This document shows, piece after piece, positions 1 through 13,600 of a stretch of DNA of 64,000 nt. Source of the DNA: Balanoglossus misakiensis (Eukaryota > Hemichordata); contig CM082578.2 of the NCBI GenBank assembly GCA_040954595.2, forward strand, positions 15,748,001 through 15,812,000, given 5' to 3'. Numbering within the stretch: position 1 is the first letter of the stretch; each line of letters begins with the position of its first letter. Below the pieces are notes generated by a model, which was not told the DNA's origin, searched no databases, and saw only the letters and a program-made list of their open reading frames with translations. The position numbers were made by a program, and so were the translations under genes.

Positions 1-860
1 AATCTTATCAGCAGGCACTATGTAGGATATGGGTGCTGATAACTGTGTGTATCTACACACCACCTTGCTCATTGGTATCGGTTATGAACACACTGTGATG
101 GAGACTCTACGGCCTCCATGATGACAATGGTCACTATTCCTGCCAGTATTACAATTAACCCACACAGTTTAGTTTAATACTGAGAAATACAATTATATTC
201 TAGGTGTGAAATGATAAACCACGGACAACAGAGGTTAGGAACAACAACTCACAAACAAGGGACTAACGGCACAAAACGCCACCACCGGACAACATGGTGG
301 AACAATACACCATGTGGACGGTTTACAAGACCAGTTTCTTTTAATAAACGAGTACCTGCCAACTTTGAGTGCGATGCGCGTTTCAAAGAATGCCTCTGTT
401 CAAACGTACATAAATGACCCCTTTCTTTGGATCTACCAAGAAGGGTGTGACGTCACAGACGTCTTTGGTCGCACAGACGTGACATGTTGACGCGTTCCTT
501 GGATTTCGTGGGAACCCTTCCAAATGACGCGTCGACGCATTTCCCAATAGGGTATTTACAGTAAGACCTTTGGCCGCATTGCCCATTCATTTATCTATCC
601 AACATCTGCTTCAGTTTTAATCCTTTTGGACTGGTCATACATCCACGTGTTGTTACCCGGCGTCTGTCGTCTTGACGATGGCTGTTACCATTAGATACCA
701 CTTTTGGAGAAGATAAGAAAAGATATCTCGTTTTATATCACTGCTTGCATACAGTCGCTGATAATCTTGTAACCAGCTCGATCATTCAGGCAGATCCTAA
801 CAAATACAGCGACCTCATCTCTCTTGATTTATCAAAATTCCTAAATTTGTTTCCACTGAG

Positions 861-888
861 TTTGAAAAAGATAGTTTGAAAAAGATAG
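861..888. repeat. 14-bp perfect tandem duplication
   Basis: TTTGAAAAAGATAG occurs twice head to tail with no mismatch. It looks like a recent slippage or local duplication of no evident function. Confidence 0.8.
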
Positions 889-3800
889 TGTTTCGAACCT
901 CAAATAGACAGTAAACCTTGCTTTTGTTCCAATCTAAACCCCGCCATAGCTCAGTTAAGAGCTGTGTTATATTAACCCAGATTTTCTAGGTGTTCATAAA
1001 TATAGTTGATGCATGTGCAGTCATAGAACAAGTGTAATACCGCTCGATCGAACTTCCTTTCAGAGTTTAATCTACATCTCAATAGGGAACACCAATTATC
1101 TCGTAAACGAGACTGCAGTTGGCGCAGCATCACCCATCATGTTTGCATGTAATCACGTTCTTCCGTGGTATCTGCTCGTTCGCAGAGGATTTACAAATCT
1201 TAATGTGAGGAAGAGTGATAAAGATGATGATAATACTGGCAGCCACACACAGAGACTGGATTATCGAGACACTCAATTCTTACGGCCCGAGAGCCGTTCA
1301 TTATTGTTTCAGGGTGCATCAATAGTCTTCCACACGGACTCATGGGTTACACAGACATTCCATCACCACAGTCCATCGCTGCGGATCCGTAGCCTAGTCC
1401 TGCAATTTCCTTCGGTCGTTTGTGATGGGGACAGCCGAGTGACATGGATGCTCCAGTGATGGCTGTACTCTGTCGTCACCTAGCAAACAGCCGACGAACA
1501 AAGCACGCAGCCAGAGCCACACGTCTCCAACTTGAAATAGCAATTTACTAACCCATTTAATGGCTTGGTGATGGTGAACTTGTGTGGGGACACGCTATGG
1601 GTGGTAATATTAAACGGACGCTGTAATTTTTAATGCCTAACATACTGACAGTTTATGAGATAGCCTTGGCTATGTGATCCATGCGGTCTGTGTATTGAAG
1701 TACGCAGATAGCGGACTGTGCTGGTGATACACAGTGGCATATACATGTAATGAGCTTTATATACTTGTCTGGGTTTATTAGAATACCCGCAATGTTGCTG
1801 AGAACTTGCACATTAAAATATCAGGAATCGATTGAGTCGGCCATTCTATCCCATTAAATTATGAACCACTTTCGACGCCACAAAGTGAGGCGTCAACAAT
1901 ACTACGCCTAAATGCATGGACTTGTCTTCATTCACAAATACGAACTCGAAAGTTATGGAAAGAGAAAATGGATCCCCTTGAAAAACTACTAAGCTTATAA
2001 AAGTTTGTTATATTGTACCTGAAATAATTGAAAACATTTATGAAATGTGGCTAATTTTCCCGCAGTGGACCTTACTGTTATGAAACGATTCATAGACACT
2101 ATTAAATGGTAGACGTGATGAGGTTTTCACTTCCTTCAATACATTTGCTATACCAGGGTTCAGCAAAAGTTCCACTTGGAAAATTCTTCAGAAATGATGT
2201 AAGTGGTATCCCCTGCTCAAACCAACGACTTCCTGAAGTCCCTCGGGAGTAACCGAATCTAACAACTACACTTTTCCCTGGAAATCAGGTCACCACCCCG
2301 TGGGACGGACGTTTTCAGAATCAAACTGCACACCCCGACATATTATTGGCTAATACCTAGCAATCATAACTCGAAACTTGAGCAGAGGATTTCCGTTAAT
2401 ATCACGGCAATTCTAGTGAGAACTATTTCCTATCCCCACGACGTTTAAGGGTCATGTGGTTTACCGTATACACTCAAACATGCACGACAGAAGAAAAAAG
2501 AACGCGAGTGACCCCTAACCACGTGAAATCTAATAGGCAAATGACCTGGGCATTCTCTAAGAAATATTAACATTATTGGGCCGCACTATTGAAAAAAGTA
2601 AATTAATGGAACAGTGAATCTTACAAATGAGCAGAAAGTCAAATTACCGTAAATGCAACTATCACGTGAAAGCATAGAAACACGTCACATTTAGCGATTT
2701 TTTGCTTCTCTGCGAAAAACAACCGTTAAAAGAAGACCCGTCTGCAACAGAGAACCTGGCCAGAGGCAATTGCAAAGACACACAATGGCATATACACCTT
2801 TACCTCCAAGAAGCGATTCCATGAACGCCTCTCAGTGCAAGTGCATAGACCAAGCGGAACATAGAAAATCCGTTAAATTAACGATATTGCATATTGCATT
2901 GACATTTTGCCAAAACTGCGCATGTGAATCTCCAAGAATGGAAAACACCAGCCATTGAATTACAATTGAGGAGGAAAATGTTTATTTCTTTCCACTAGAC
3001 TTGAAATTGCATCATGTGACCCGGACAGCTAAAAGAGTGTGACTGATGTCACCGCAAATGAGCAAATTGGTTTGGAACATGGAACGGAACGGAAAGGGAA
3101 GTTGGGTTTATGAGACAGGAAACGAAAGTCCCCAACGAAACTTATTCATTAAAATGTCGGCCACGTCTTTCATTCTGAAAAAGCTCCCTAACAGTTCAAT
3201 CCAATTTCTTACACATACTGACATACATACGTACGTACGTACAGACAAAAATTATCGTTATGTATTCATGTTTTTTCCCTAATACGTTGAAAACTGAACG
3301 GTGACCAAATAACCAATCAAATACAAAAATCCCGGACAAGTTCAAAAGTAGCAAATCAACATAATTGAGCGCAAAGAAGCCGGTCATCGCCGTAAGACAA
3401 TGGTTTTACGATACGACGACTGGGCTGAAGAGCGCAGGAAATTGAATTCTCCGTCGCCCTGTCATTCTTTCACGGTTTCATTAAATTTCATTAGGGTCAT
3501 CAGCGCCACAAATGAACTCTCCTCTGCTTATGCGCAAAGAGATAAAAAAAATCCACGATGTAGGAAGGAAAATTGGACAAAGGTCAACGTTTCTTCATAA
3601 ATGGAAAGTTTCATGCCAAAATTTCGAATATGTATTTCAGTGTTGAAAAGGAGACGCATGATGGGAGTGTCGAGAACACTGCACGAGAGGAAATTGCCGG
3701 AAGCCACTCGGAAATACCTTCTCGTTGATCGTTGCACGAGACGGGTTTTTCATAGCGGAAATGTATCGGAAACGCTATCCGCATCTTAGCCTGAGGTGAT

Positions 3801-6088
3801 ATCAATGGGACAGAATAACGCGCATCATTATCTGAGAGATGAGCGAACAAATCCATTTTTCTTTTGTCTGCGTTCTCTCATCATCGAGTGCTCTCCTGTG
3901 TTGAGGGGAAACGAGATGTTATCGGTTGAGCTAAATTGTCGACGCGTCTATTCTCACTTCAAAGAGATACACGCAACTGAGATCACACGCATGATGACGC
4001 TCGCTGCGTTGCCCCAAGAGACGTCATCTCGTGGTCACACACGAACAAAGCCAAAGTGAAGAACCCTATGCGCTGATGAACGTCTCTGTTTACGCGGAAA
4101 AAAACAGCGGTCGTGCTCCGGTCGCGATATGACAAGACGTGCAGCAAAAACATCAATGACATAAAAGTCGAACTTTCATTGAAATGTGATATTTTATAGA
4201 GTCTTTGAGGAGGGCACGCAAATGATGTGTTACTGACGTTGGCTTCACATAATTGAGGCAATTATTACGACCCGAGATTTCAATCTTCTGCCGTCATCTT
4301 CCGTATCAAATGAAGCGATGTCGAAACGCTAGTCTACATCCCAGGGCAATTCCAACAAATGACGCCCTACCCTCATCGACGAAATGCCGCTCATTAATCA
4401 AGCAACCATCAAGCCAATCCAAGCAAGCACTGCACATAAATTCGATGATGTCATCTCGGCAAAAATGTCACTACCTATTTTGATCTCGTGCGCCTTTCGA
4501 GAAAAGGGTGTATTTGTCTTCGTTCTCCTGTGCTGTACGTGAAATGTTTATGACACCAAGACTTCGGCGATATATTGCACAAGGAAACGTTTCTCCTTTA
4601 AAACCACGTGGAATGTGTTAACAACATTGTCCAAGGTATATTGCCTATTGCTGCGTATAAGCACGGTATTGTTCGGAAGCATGTTAATCCCAGTTTTTCA
4701 CCGACGCGCATATGCATTGTTGATATTTGTATTTATGGCCGGACTAAAAGTCAACTGACAACAAAAGGCGTAACGGTTCAAAGAGTGAGATATATTACTA
4801 AGCATAAAAATAAACAAGGTCATCTCAAATCGAATGAACATATGACTTTTTATTTTTTTATCAGAGGCATGAAAGCCATTCCGACCTTGTGGCCGTGACA
4901 TAAAGACATAATTTTACACTGATATTTGTACCGTTCTGTGTAGATCATAAAATGACAAACTTCAAACCGCCCTCCCCTCAATGGTTCGCCTTTCATGGTA
5001 GTTTTCTGAATATATTCACAATCACCGCTCCGAGCAATGTTATCACCAATGACAATGCACGTGTCATATGAAGAGATTTGTTTTCCCGCAGGGGCGGAAT
5101 GTCACTCTAGACATCACGGTTTCACTCTGACCCCCCAGATTGATGACGTAATTTCAGCATTCAACTGCGTCTTCGCCATATAATTACTGCGGCGTGCGTA
5201 TGACCAGGGTAAAATATGTTTCTCAACGCACGATATACTTTTCTCGCTAGTGGACAAACGATATATTTGAGGGTCAAAGGAACAACGCAAGTAACGTACC
5301 AGCGAATGATAGAAACAACGGAAATGGCGTCAAAAGACGGTGACTTTGACAACAGCGAAATCAATCACATCTGTGCACGAAAGAAAATAGGCTTTTTTGT
5401 ATTGAAGCAAAGAAGCATGCTGATACCTGACAGTGAATACGCGTTGAAATTCAACAAACAGTGACAATAGTCGGCGTTTAGCACTTTAAAACTCCCCAAG
5501 ATGAAGATATTTTTAATTCAACACTGGTGTTACACGTTAAGCGGTGGCGAGACCATCTCACACTCATTATTGTAGTGCCAGCTTTTTTGATTGTCTAAAA
5601 CTCTTGGAATATATTATTAAAAATAGATTTAACATATCGAAATGTGTTTTCTTGGTTAATAAATGTAGGACCACAGTGTTGGAAACAACGACACAGCCAT
5701 TTGAACAACACATCACAAGATTTGACGGGTTGTTTTCCACAACCACTGTTTTGTTGTTGGAACTCGCAAGTTTCCGAAACAAAAGCACTTTAGAAATATT
5801 TTCTTACATAAAGCTTGCCTTTTTTAAAACGTTGTAATGATACACACTACAAAGGAATAAGGTGCCGGGTTGTAAAATGTTACCTTCCACGTAAACTTGT
5901 TTTGTTTCTCGTCAAGAAGTCACCTACTCGCGTGAGAGAGAGTGGGTTTTGTGTGAGAGAAACGTGTTACCAAGCGTATCCCACACTTGCCACGCGCAGA
6001 CGGCCGAATATGACCCTATTTCTTTTTATTAAGGGTCATTTTCGGGGAACGAGTCATACTTGATTGCGTCTCGAATTTTGACATACCC

Positions 6089-6098
6089 CCATATATGG
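6089..6098. promoter_or_regulatory. CArG box (CCATATATGG)
   Basis: A perfect CC(A/T)6GG match, the consensus for serum response factor, about 2.1 kb upstream of the CArG/ETS element of the ELK promoter and with the same ten bases. No GGAA core was seen right beside it, so it may be a plain SRF site or chance. Confidence 0.35.
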
Positions 6099-8190
6099 CC
6101 GGGCTTGTGCTTTTTTTTCTTCAAAACGGGGTCTATCAATGACCCTACGGTATACCATAGGTCGACTCGGTTGCTTTAATCTATCAACCCGATATTGAGT
6201 TCGGGTGTTTTCTGAACTGTAGTTTGTAACTTTTTAATCATCTTTGGCAATTGTCGCCTTTATAGCACTAAACGACGCATAAACCGAATTTTATGTTCCA
6301 GTGTTCCACTGGGAATAAACGTTCATGCATCTTTGGTGGCACTAAGCTTAAACTTTTTACGACATTTAAATTTGATCATGGTCACCTGGATTGGCCGTTA
6401 CTCGTGCTCGCCAGACATAATATAAAAATTCTTCTCGCAAAATGAAAATTCCAATTGCGGTATTAAAATTCCTGGCGCACGCAGCCGAGGAATATTTAAA
6501 TAATGAAAGACAACTTTCGTATTTTCTGAAAGGCATATACCGTGTAGCAGTGTTGCTATTGTGTATAGGAAGTAATCAATGCATTTTGCTCACCGTTCAT
6601 TGATTGTTTGAAAAAACTAATAGCAGGTCAACGACCCGGGGTAGAACAATCCAGACAAATTAAGAAACCCGGACATGTCACCATACACAGTTAATGATTT
6701 GGACTTTCGGATCTTTTCACAGACTCAACTGCGAGACTACTGAAGCGTATAGATGAGCCCGGGGGACCACTCATATTACAACGAAAGTCTGTGCACTGTA
6801 CTATACTATGGAGAACGTTATCCGCTCGACTTGGTAGTCCGTCATTGCAGTAAATTATATGAAACCGATACAGGCAAGGAAGAACGACATGACATCATCT
6901 AAACCAAATAAAAACAAACCTAAAGCACAAATGTTTGGACCAAATCCCCCTTGATCGATATTTTTGCTGATGTCAGCTGCTGAAGACCATTCTACTTAAC
7001 GTCAAATGTCTAAACTGAATTACATCGCGGGTGCCTTAACTTCTACAATATTCAATTTCATGTGCGTACACGGTATACATGAACCCACTTAAAAACAAAT
7101 TTAACATCACAAACTTCCCCCGGTTTGTTTACATGTGAATTAAACACGCGGATTTCTTCGGAACTCGTGAATTATGAATTTGTGTTGCGTGTTGGCACCG
7201 ATGTAGGCCTAAAGCGGAAGAGATCGATTTCCGAAAATACTCGGAAACATCGAAACTATACATGTGGTCAGTTTTCCGATAACTGTGACATGCATGACAT
7301 GACATGGGTGTACACATTTGATAAGAGGCTCTGAAGCATGAGGACATGCGTCATACTGTCCTTCACGTTCTGTAGCTCGAGACCTGAGTAGGAATTTAGG
7401 TTTGTGGGCGGTGCCGTAACGTTTAGGCATATTAAAGCCGCCTAAACCACGTCCATGCTCAAACTTGTTCTGGGCAAGTCTCTTAATCATCTTATGCTCA
7501 AACGCGATAGCCGAAACATAAAGAAGTTGTAGAACCTTACATTCATAGTGAGAGATTTTTTTGCTCAAGACAGGTTTCTCTGCCCACAGACTGTATTTAG
7601 GCCCATATTTTACTTCTACAGAATGTCGGGGGTGGCGATCTAACGTCACACTACGTCAAAATACGTGCAGACCTGTGGTCTTCTGAGTGCTTGAGGGCAC
7701 GTGTTCATCAGGTGTCCGAATGGTTCGAGTGTCCGAAAACCGATTCATTCGGACAAAGGGGACAAGTACTTTGGTGAACAAAATAATGACAAAATATCTT
7801 ATCACGGGGAATTAAAACAAGTACAAAGAAGTTGGCACGGTGACGAACTTGCCATAGATCTGCAATCATATTACAGTTGAGCTCATGTGACACCCGTTTT
7901 GCTTAAATATTTTCACCTGGTGAAATCGAGAACACGAACAGTCTGCTATTACACATTCCTTCCCAATCAAATGACTGACAACTTGGTCACTGAGCTAATC
8001 TTCCAGCTAGTACAAGCACAACATAGGCTTATTATTTGCATAATGCTTTTTGGAAGATTTCTTGAAATCTGAAGACATCCTTGTTAGGAGGGGGACGATC
8101 TGGGTGTATTCGTGGGACTAAGTGCTATTTTCGTCGTAGTGATGTAACAGGTGAGTATCACACAAGTGAGGTTTGCGTCAAGTTGGCCCC

Positions 8191-8220
8191 TGTGACCATA
8201 TATGGTCACACGACCCGGAA
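8191..8220 (+). promoter_or_regulatory. SRE-like element: palindromic CArG box plus ETS site
   Basis: TGTGACCATATATGGTCACA (8191-8210) is a perfect 20-bp palindrome centred on a consensus CArG box CCATATATGG (8196-8205). Nine bases downstream is CCGGAA (8215-8220), the core DNA site of ETS factors. CArG plus a nearby ETS site is the known layout of a serum response element bound by SRF with an ELK-family ternary complex factor. It lies about 400 bp upstream of the TATA box of the ELK gene, so feedback control by SRF-ELK is a fair inference. Binding itself is not shown by sequence. Confidence 0.65.
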
Positions 8221-8542
8221 CAGCCCTTGTGTCAAAGATAAGTACAACGGATTGGCCGTGCGTGCGTTGACTCCACTACGAGAGAGGCTCGGCTGAACAA
8301 TATCACTCGGGCATTGTGCTACGCTGATCGTGACGCACAACGTATGACCCGGAGAAAGAGTCTAAACAAAACAGTCGCATACTACTCTATCTCCTTATAG
8401 GCGGTATCAATAAACAATACGGACGTCCTAATCTGCCTCACAAGGAAGTCGACGTTGCCTATTGTTCCTCTGTTTACACACGACATACGTAAATTTGTCT
8501 ATCAATCAAATGCGTACCGATCCCTCGTTCTGCTCGACTCGG

Positions 8543-8602
8543 CCAATCAGAAGAGAGCGTCGGTGCAATGACGTCACTACAGACGTACATCTGCTATTTA
8601 TA
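8543..8602 (+). promoter_or_regulatory. ELK core promoter: CCAAT, CRE, TATA
   Basis: Within 60 bp there is CCAAT (8543-8547), a full palindromic cAMP response element TGACGTCA (8569-8576) and a TATA-like TATTTATA (8595-8602). Start of transcription is expected near 8620-8630. The order and spacing are those of a classic inducible TATA promoter, and with the SRE-like element upstream they recall immediate-early promoters such as c-fos. Downstream a clean splice donor at 8801/8802 closes a first exon. Confidence 0.65.
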
Positions 8603-8624
8603 GGGTGTTCCCCCTCAATACTAC

Positions 8625-8801
8625 AAAACACTGCCACTTCCGGTATCTCGTCACAGATAATCAGTTCGTAGAAACAGTGCGTAGAGTGTGTTAGTGTGTA
8701 CGACTTGGTGATATCACGTCATTCAGTGAGACGGAAGAAGGCGACTCGTAGCGAGTTTTTTTATTTGCCAGTTTTGTAATTCCGTTCGGCGGTATCACAG
8801 G
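8625..8801 (+). other. ELK exon 1, 5' untranslated
   Basis: The likely first exon runs from the TATA-predicted start (approximate) to the strong donor CACAG|GTAAGT after 8801. It has no ATG. Spliced to the exon at 10458, the combined leader still has no ATG before 10564, so the first AUG of the predicted mRNA opens the ELK reading frame. The start is an estimate; the 3' end is well supported by the donor match. Confidence 0.6.
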
Positions 8802-10457
8802 TAAGTTGACGACCTCGGAAATAACTAGAGTCAGAGACCTACAGATAGATCGCTCAGTGCATTCCCGATCATGGATTTCCCGGTTTACAAATATTTTCTA
8901 ATAGTCGATCGCGGCTGTTGTGTTTTTATTTGTATTCAGCACGCTAGAGACACAGTGATCGGTTACTCAGGCCTATACTTAAAAACTATGCCTACCCATC
9001 TGTTAACGCGAGTCGTAGTGGGGCATGCATGTTCGTGAAATGCACGCGGTGTTATGGTTATTGTTGCTAATAGACGCCAGTCTGCGCTGTTGCATGGACG
9101 CACCACGCGTACCATGGTTGTTGTAATAGCGTGATCTATAATAAATAGAGCGTCGCGCAGACACGGTCAACGGTCGATCGGGGCATGACAGTCCCATTTC
9201 CTGTAAATCTTTGTTGTCTCAAATACGCCGGATTTCCTGTCGGACTTTCAAGCACAAAACCCTAGCTTTAAATAACTCGCGGTTATGTTCGCATAACTTT
9301 TACAAAGTGTTTTATTTTTCACACTTGAAGGACCGACACAGGTAGGTCTGTACATTTATGTCACTGACTCGCTTATATTGTATTTTACATTTTCACGCTA
9401 CCCCGGGAAAATTGGCGGTCTGCTTTACTTGTAGTCCGACGTGACTCAGTAGTATTCTCACAAGCTAGGAAACCACGTTACAACCATCGCAATTTCTTAA
9501 GTAGGGTATCGCGGTTCGGCCGCCTTTGATTTTCGAAGTGTGCTATAATTATTTTTACGGTGCGGAAATTTTTATTCGTCTGTTTTTTTTTCCTTTCGCG
9601 GAGCTTCAAGGTGTTTATCTATTAACCGCATCTCTTTTCTGTCCAGCGAACGATGCTAAATGCAACTTTGGCGGCAGACTTCGTTAAACAAATTGACTAC
9701 TGCTACCGATGATCATTACACGCGACAATGTGCTATTTTTGCGCGTAATCATGTTAAAACGCTTTCTTTTTTGTTACATTGTTTCTTCTAGTACTCTGTG
9801 TGATTGCCACTTATCTTTTATAATGGGTTCACAAACAATACCCGGTATTGAAATTACTGATAATGGCCACACCTCACAATGATTCAGTCTGTTGATTACA
9901 ACTTTCTGCCCTGATACCATAATCAAATTTTCCCCAGCCTTTCGGATTACCGATTGTTAATGTGATTAGCAAGAATAACTGTCACACCTCAAGGTCATAT
10001 TTGTTCAGGTTTTTAATCTGCCGCGCACAGTAGCCATCGATGTACACGCCCAACCAAATAATTACGTTTGTCACGGCCACCGAATTTCGCGTCCGTTTAA
10101 CCAGAGTGTCAATTCGTAAACTTTGCTTCAGCATTAGTCTAGTATGTAGCCGTGTTTTTTTTAGTCCACTTTGCTCCGAAACTACCAGCGGACAGAATAT
10201 GGCTGGAAACTAGACTACTCCGACATGAGCCCCATCACAACATAGTTGGCACAGCCTAGAAAGTGAAGGATGCATTCTAGACAGGACTATAACAAACTTT
10301 ATGCAAGCGAAGAATTGTGACTGCATGATTAGAAACAGCAGTGGCAGTTATCAGACTGTGCAGTGGTGCACACACCATGAGTCATACAAATGGATGGGCA
10401 GTGCTTCAAGTTGAATTCAACTCACTGAATCCTCTCTTCTTTTTGTTTTCTTCACAG
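8802..10457 (+). other. ELK intron 1
   Basis: This 1.66-kb intron runs from GTAAGT to a pyrimidine-rich acceptor ending TTCTTCACAG. Its first part is CpG-rich, continuous with the promoter. I see no other exon in it. Confidence 0.55.
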
Positions 10458-10639
10458 TGCATTGTCAAAGTATTGTTATAGAAGTGTCCACTGTAGAAGT
10501 TCTAAAGTGAACCCAGGCAATCAAGGAACAGTTGCATCGTACTGTGCACAGAAAGCAGCCAATATGCTGACTGATAGACAACTTCCACATTCAGAGGACA
10601 GCAGACAGGCGATCAAAAGACATTTCGATGAAACAAACG
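10458..10639 (+). CDS. ELK: ELK exon 2: end of 5' UTR and first 25 codons
   Basis: The acceptor TTCTTCACAG precedes 10458 and the donor ACG|GTGAGT follows 10639. Coding starts at ATG 10564-10566, the first AUG of the predicted leader, with A at -3. The exon encodes [20 protein letters not shown] and five more residues, then leaves one base (phase 1) that joins exon 3 as GAT (Asp). The upstream frame is also open within the exon but has no ATG. Confidence 0.65.
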
Positions 10640-13600
10640 GTGAGTGACAAGTCTTCCCACAATGCATCTGTAAAACATGACTCTCTGACACCTGGATGTT
10701 CCTTTGACTCATCCAATCGGATGGGACTTAAACCGACTCTTCCTACACCTGTCCGACACACAGAAAACATTTGTCAATTTTAGAACTATTAATCATCAAT
10801 TGATATTGATACTCATGAGGAGAGCTAAATGCCTTGGTTTCAATGAAACTTCCTGTTTTTTCGCCTCTCTCTTAACTACTACAAAATGTAGTATCTTCAG
10901 TTTCTATGGTTTCATTTCAGACAGAGTTGTCCATTATACCCTTTTGACAAAAATCAAACCTTAATCCTCTGGGGTATGTTTAAAGGGTGTTCCACTTGTT
11001 CAGTGGGTGTCACAGGTCAACAGTTTGTACTAGGACCACTTCCTGTATTAATCATTGGGGCACAATCACCCAAAGGAACCACAAATATGCCTTCACTTGA
11101 AATTCTGGTGTTGACTGAACTCTATTGTTGTCTCAACACAACTACTGTTTCTCTTCAAAGGCTTTCCTGTTCGCTCTTCACATCCAGGGGGGGGGAGGGG
11201 GTGTAATCACCAGTTGCCATGTTGCCATGGAAACAGTTTGAATATATATCTATGTAAAAATCTGATGAGAATTATTGCATCTGCTGGTAATTATGCATAG
11301 TCTGTCATATTATTATGCCTACTATCACAGTGTTTATAAAGGAAAAAAAATCTGGTTTGTAATAGATAAGGGCCTAGACCACCCCTCTGACTGCAGTTTC
11401 ATTGGTATCAACCATTCTGTATGGATTTGTTGTGAGGTAGCAAAATTTCAGGGTGGTTGGGTGGTACATGGATGGAATGGTATTGTGGGGGTAGGGGTTG
11501 GCAGTAAATTTATGTGATCAGTTTGGCGGTGTGAGATGTGAATGGTTATACACAGAAACCAGAAGTGACATGTCTGAGTATTTGCATCCAGTCAGGACGT
11601 GGTCTGGAAGTTTTTGGCAAGAAGAGAAAAAAAGGAGGAAGTCTGTGTCTGGCTGTTGGTTATTTTTGTTGAATTGACAACCTGGTGCCTGAACACAACT
11701 ATTCTGTTGTGGGAAGTGGGAATATTGCAAATCATAGCAAGGCAAAGTGTACAGTGCTTGTGTACTGCACTGCACTGGACCATCAATGCACAGTTTACAA
11801 CCCGGCCACTGACACTTATACGACAGTCATGAACAGAACTAATGCGCAATGGACACATTCGTGACTGAAGTGGATGGGATTGCTGTTATCTCGTGACCTT
11901 TCACCTCTTCTGTCCATCTACTTGTCCAGGCATGTTTTTGGGGGGGGCGGCTAGTCGAATTGTTTTTCATCAACATTTCGCAATAATTGAACTTTTGCCA
12001 AGTTAGTCTCTCGGTCAGGGTTTTCCGGTGTACATGATACTTACCAGCACTGCCTTTGTACATGTATGTTCCTTGTGTGGCAAATTTAGTCATGGTTAAA
12101 TCCTACTTTGCTCAGTAGATTTTTAAAGTGATCTGAAAATGAACAAAATATATTTTATTTATTTATTTATCTTGATAATTTTTCTGGTCTGAGGATCCAG
12201 CTCTATCATTGCAGTTTAATGTTTAGAATGATAAAATTGATCATAGCAGTATCACATTATGATGTACATATGTAAAAAGGATGATGCAAGTTGACTGATT
12301 TTATACTGTAAGGTGATCACCAACTTCCCCTAGCTCGAGAAATTTCCATGCCCATCATGCACACTAGTGTTAAAAGCACAGGGTATTCCAGGTTACTGAA
12401 CCACAATAGGCTCTTCCGTAACTCTGGGATGGGGGCGGTGGTGGTGCCCTCGACATTTCCAAAAGTTGAACTGAAGTCAATCGGTCATGGTGGGTCCACT
12501 GTGCAGCATGTCACTAATATAAAGTGGATAGCCAATGGCAAAAATTGTCCACAAGAACAATGTTTTGAAAGACAACAATTATGCTATTTTTGCTCTCTGC
12601 GATCTAGGGAATACGAGTCTCCAGGGGAAACAAAAGACCCAATTTGTCTTATTATTTGACGCAGGAACAATCGGAACTGTGAGATTAATGCTGCTAATCT
12701 AGATGGAAAAAAAAGAGGATTGTTTGTCGAAAGTTGCTGGTGATGCACATCAGAGCTTGTTTTTTGCATAAATTTATGTTGTTTTTGCTTTTTTAAGCAC
12801 AAGTGGAAGTCTTGAAGGTTGAATCATCAAATGGCGCAGATAATAGAATTTATCGGGTTGTTGCACAGCGCTATGTCAAATAAAGGCTTTCAGTGGAAAG
12901 GTTGTCATCTATTGTTCTCACTTCCTGTGCCCTTCAGAGAACAGACTCCCTGCAATTCAACAATAGTCTCTGCTGCTATTGTCGCATACCATCTCTGTAT
13001 CTGCAAATGTCACTGACATCTACACCCACAGACTGAGCTCTCCGGAAAAAAATATTGCGTGCCAATTACAAAAAAAAGTCTAACCGAAGACTGGAGATGG
13101 GGTATTTGCGAAATGCAGGGTTACCACGGAAACATTGTTGTGACTTGATCCACTGTTGAGTACAGGAAATGGGGGCAACATTTAACCTTGATGCAATAAA
13201 GGAAACTGTGATAAGACAATGAACCTTGAAACTGTGAAATATTGCATGAGTAGCGGATAAGGAAACAAGTTTTATTGTCAGTTGACAAGATGCCCTACTT
13301 GAAACAGTGTTTAGATGTACACGAGAGACATAGAGTAGACAATACATGACTGGCGTAGTATTCAAATGCAGGTGTACAAGTGTTGGCACATATCGAGTTG
13401 AATGTCTTACGAGATGTCTCTGACTCGTCTTGGTAGTCCATTTAATAATGTCATCTACTGCTGCACAGAACTGTGTGTATGATTGATGGAGTTCATCAAA
13501 CACCTTAATTAATCATCTAATTAATTTGTGTATCATCTTTCTACTTGAGTCTTATGTACTGTATTCAGAAAGTAACAATGGGGCGGACAGTAGTCATTCA

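Larger units (their letters stand above)
1..8190. other. Intergenic region, no convincing gene
   Basis: I see no exon with family resemblance on either strand. The open frames here (longest 148 and 146 codons) show no recognisable motif and no matching splice partners. Small items seen are a consensus CRE (TGACGTCA) at 448-455, a perfect 14-bp tandem duplication at 861-888, a short ACGT repeat near 3222-3242, an AGGGTCA-type inverted repeat near 6010-6041 and a CArG box at 6089-6098. The part nearest the ELK promoter may hold distal regulatory DNA, which is inference only. Confidence 0.5.

Noticed and set aside
940-1060. tRNA-like ATAGCTCAGTTAAGAGC
   Set aside because: It resembles a D-arm/A-box, but no anticodon or T-arm lies at the right distance; at best a tRNA-derived repeat scrap.
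1013-1459. 148-codon + strand open frame
   Set aside because: It begins with ATG but shows no domain, signal or splice context; this length is within chance for 64 kb.
7209-7649. 146-codon minus-strand open frame
   Set aside because: No recognisable motif, no promoter or splice partner; probably chance.
13066-13503. 145-codon minus-strand open frame in ELK intron 2
   Set aside because: Featureless composition and no family resemblance.
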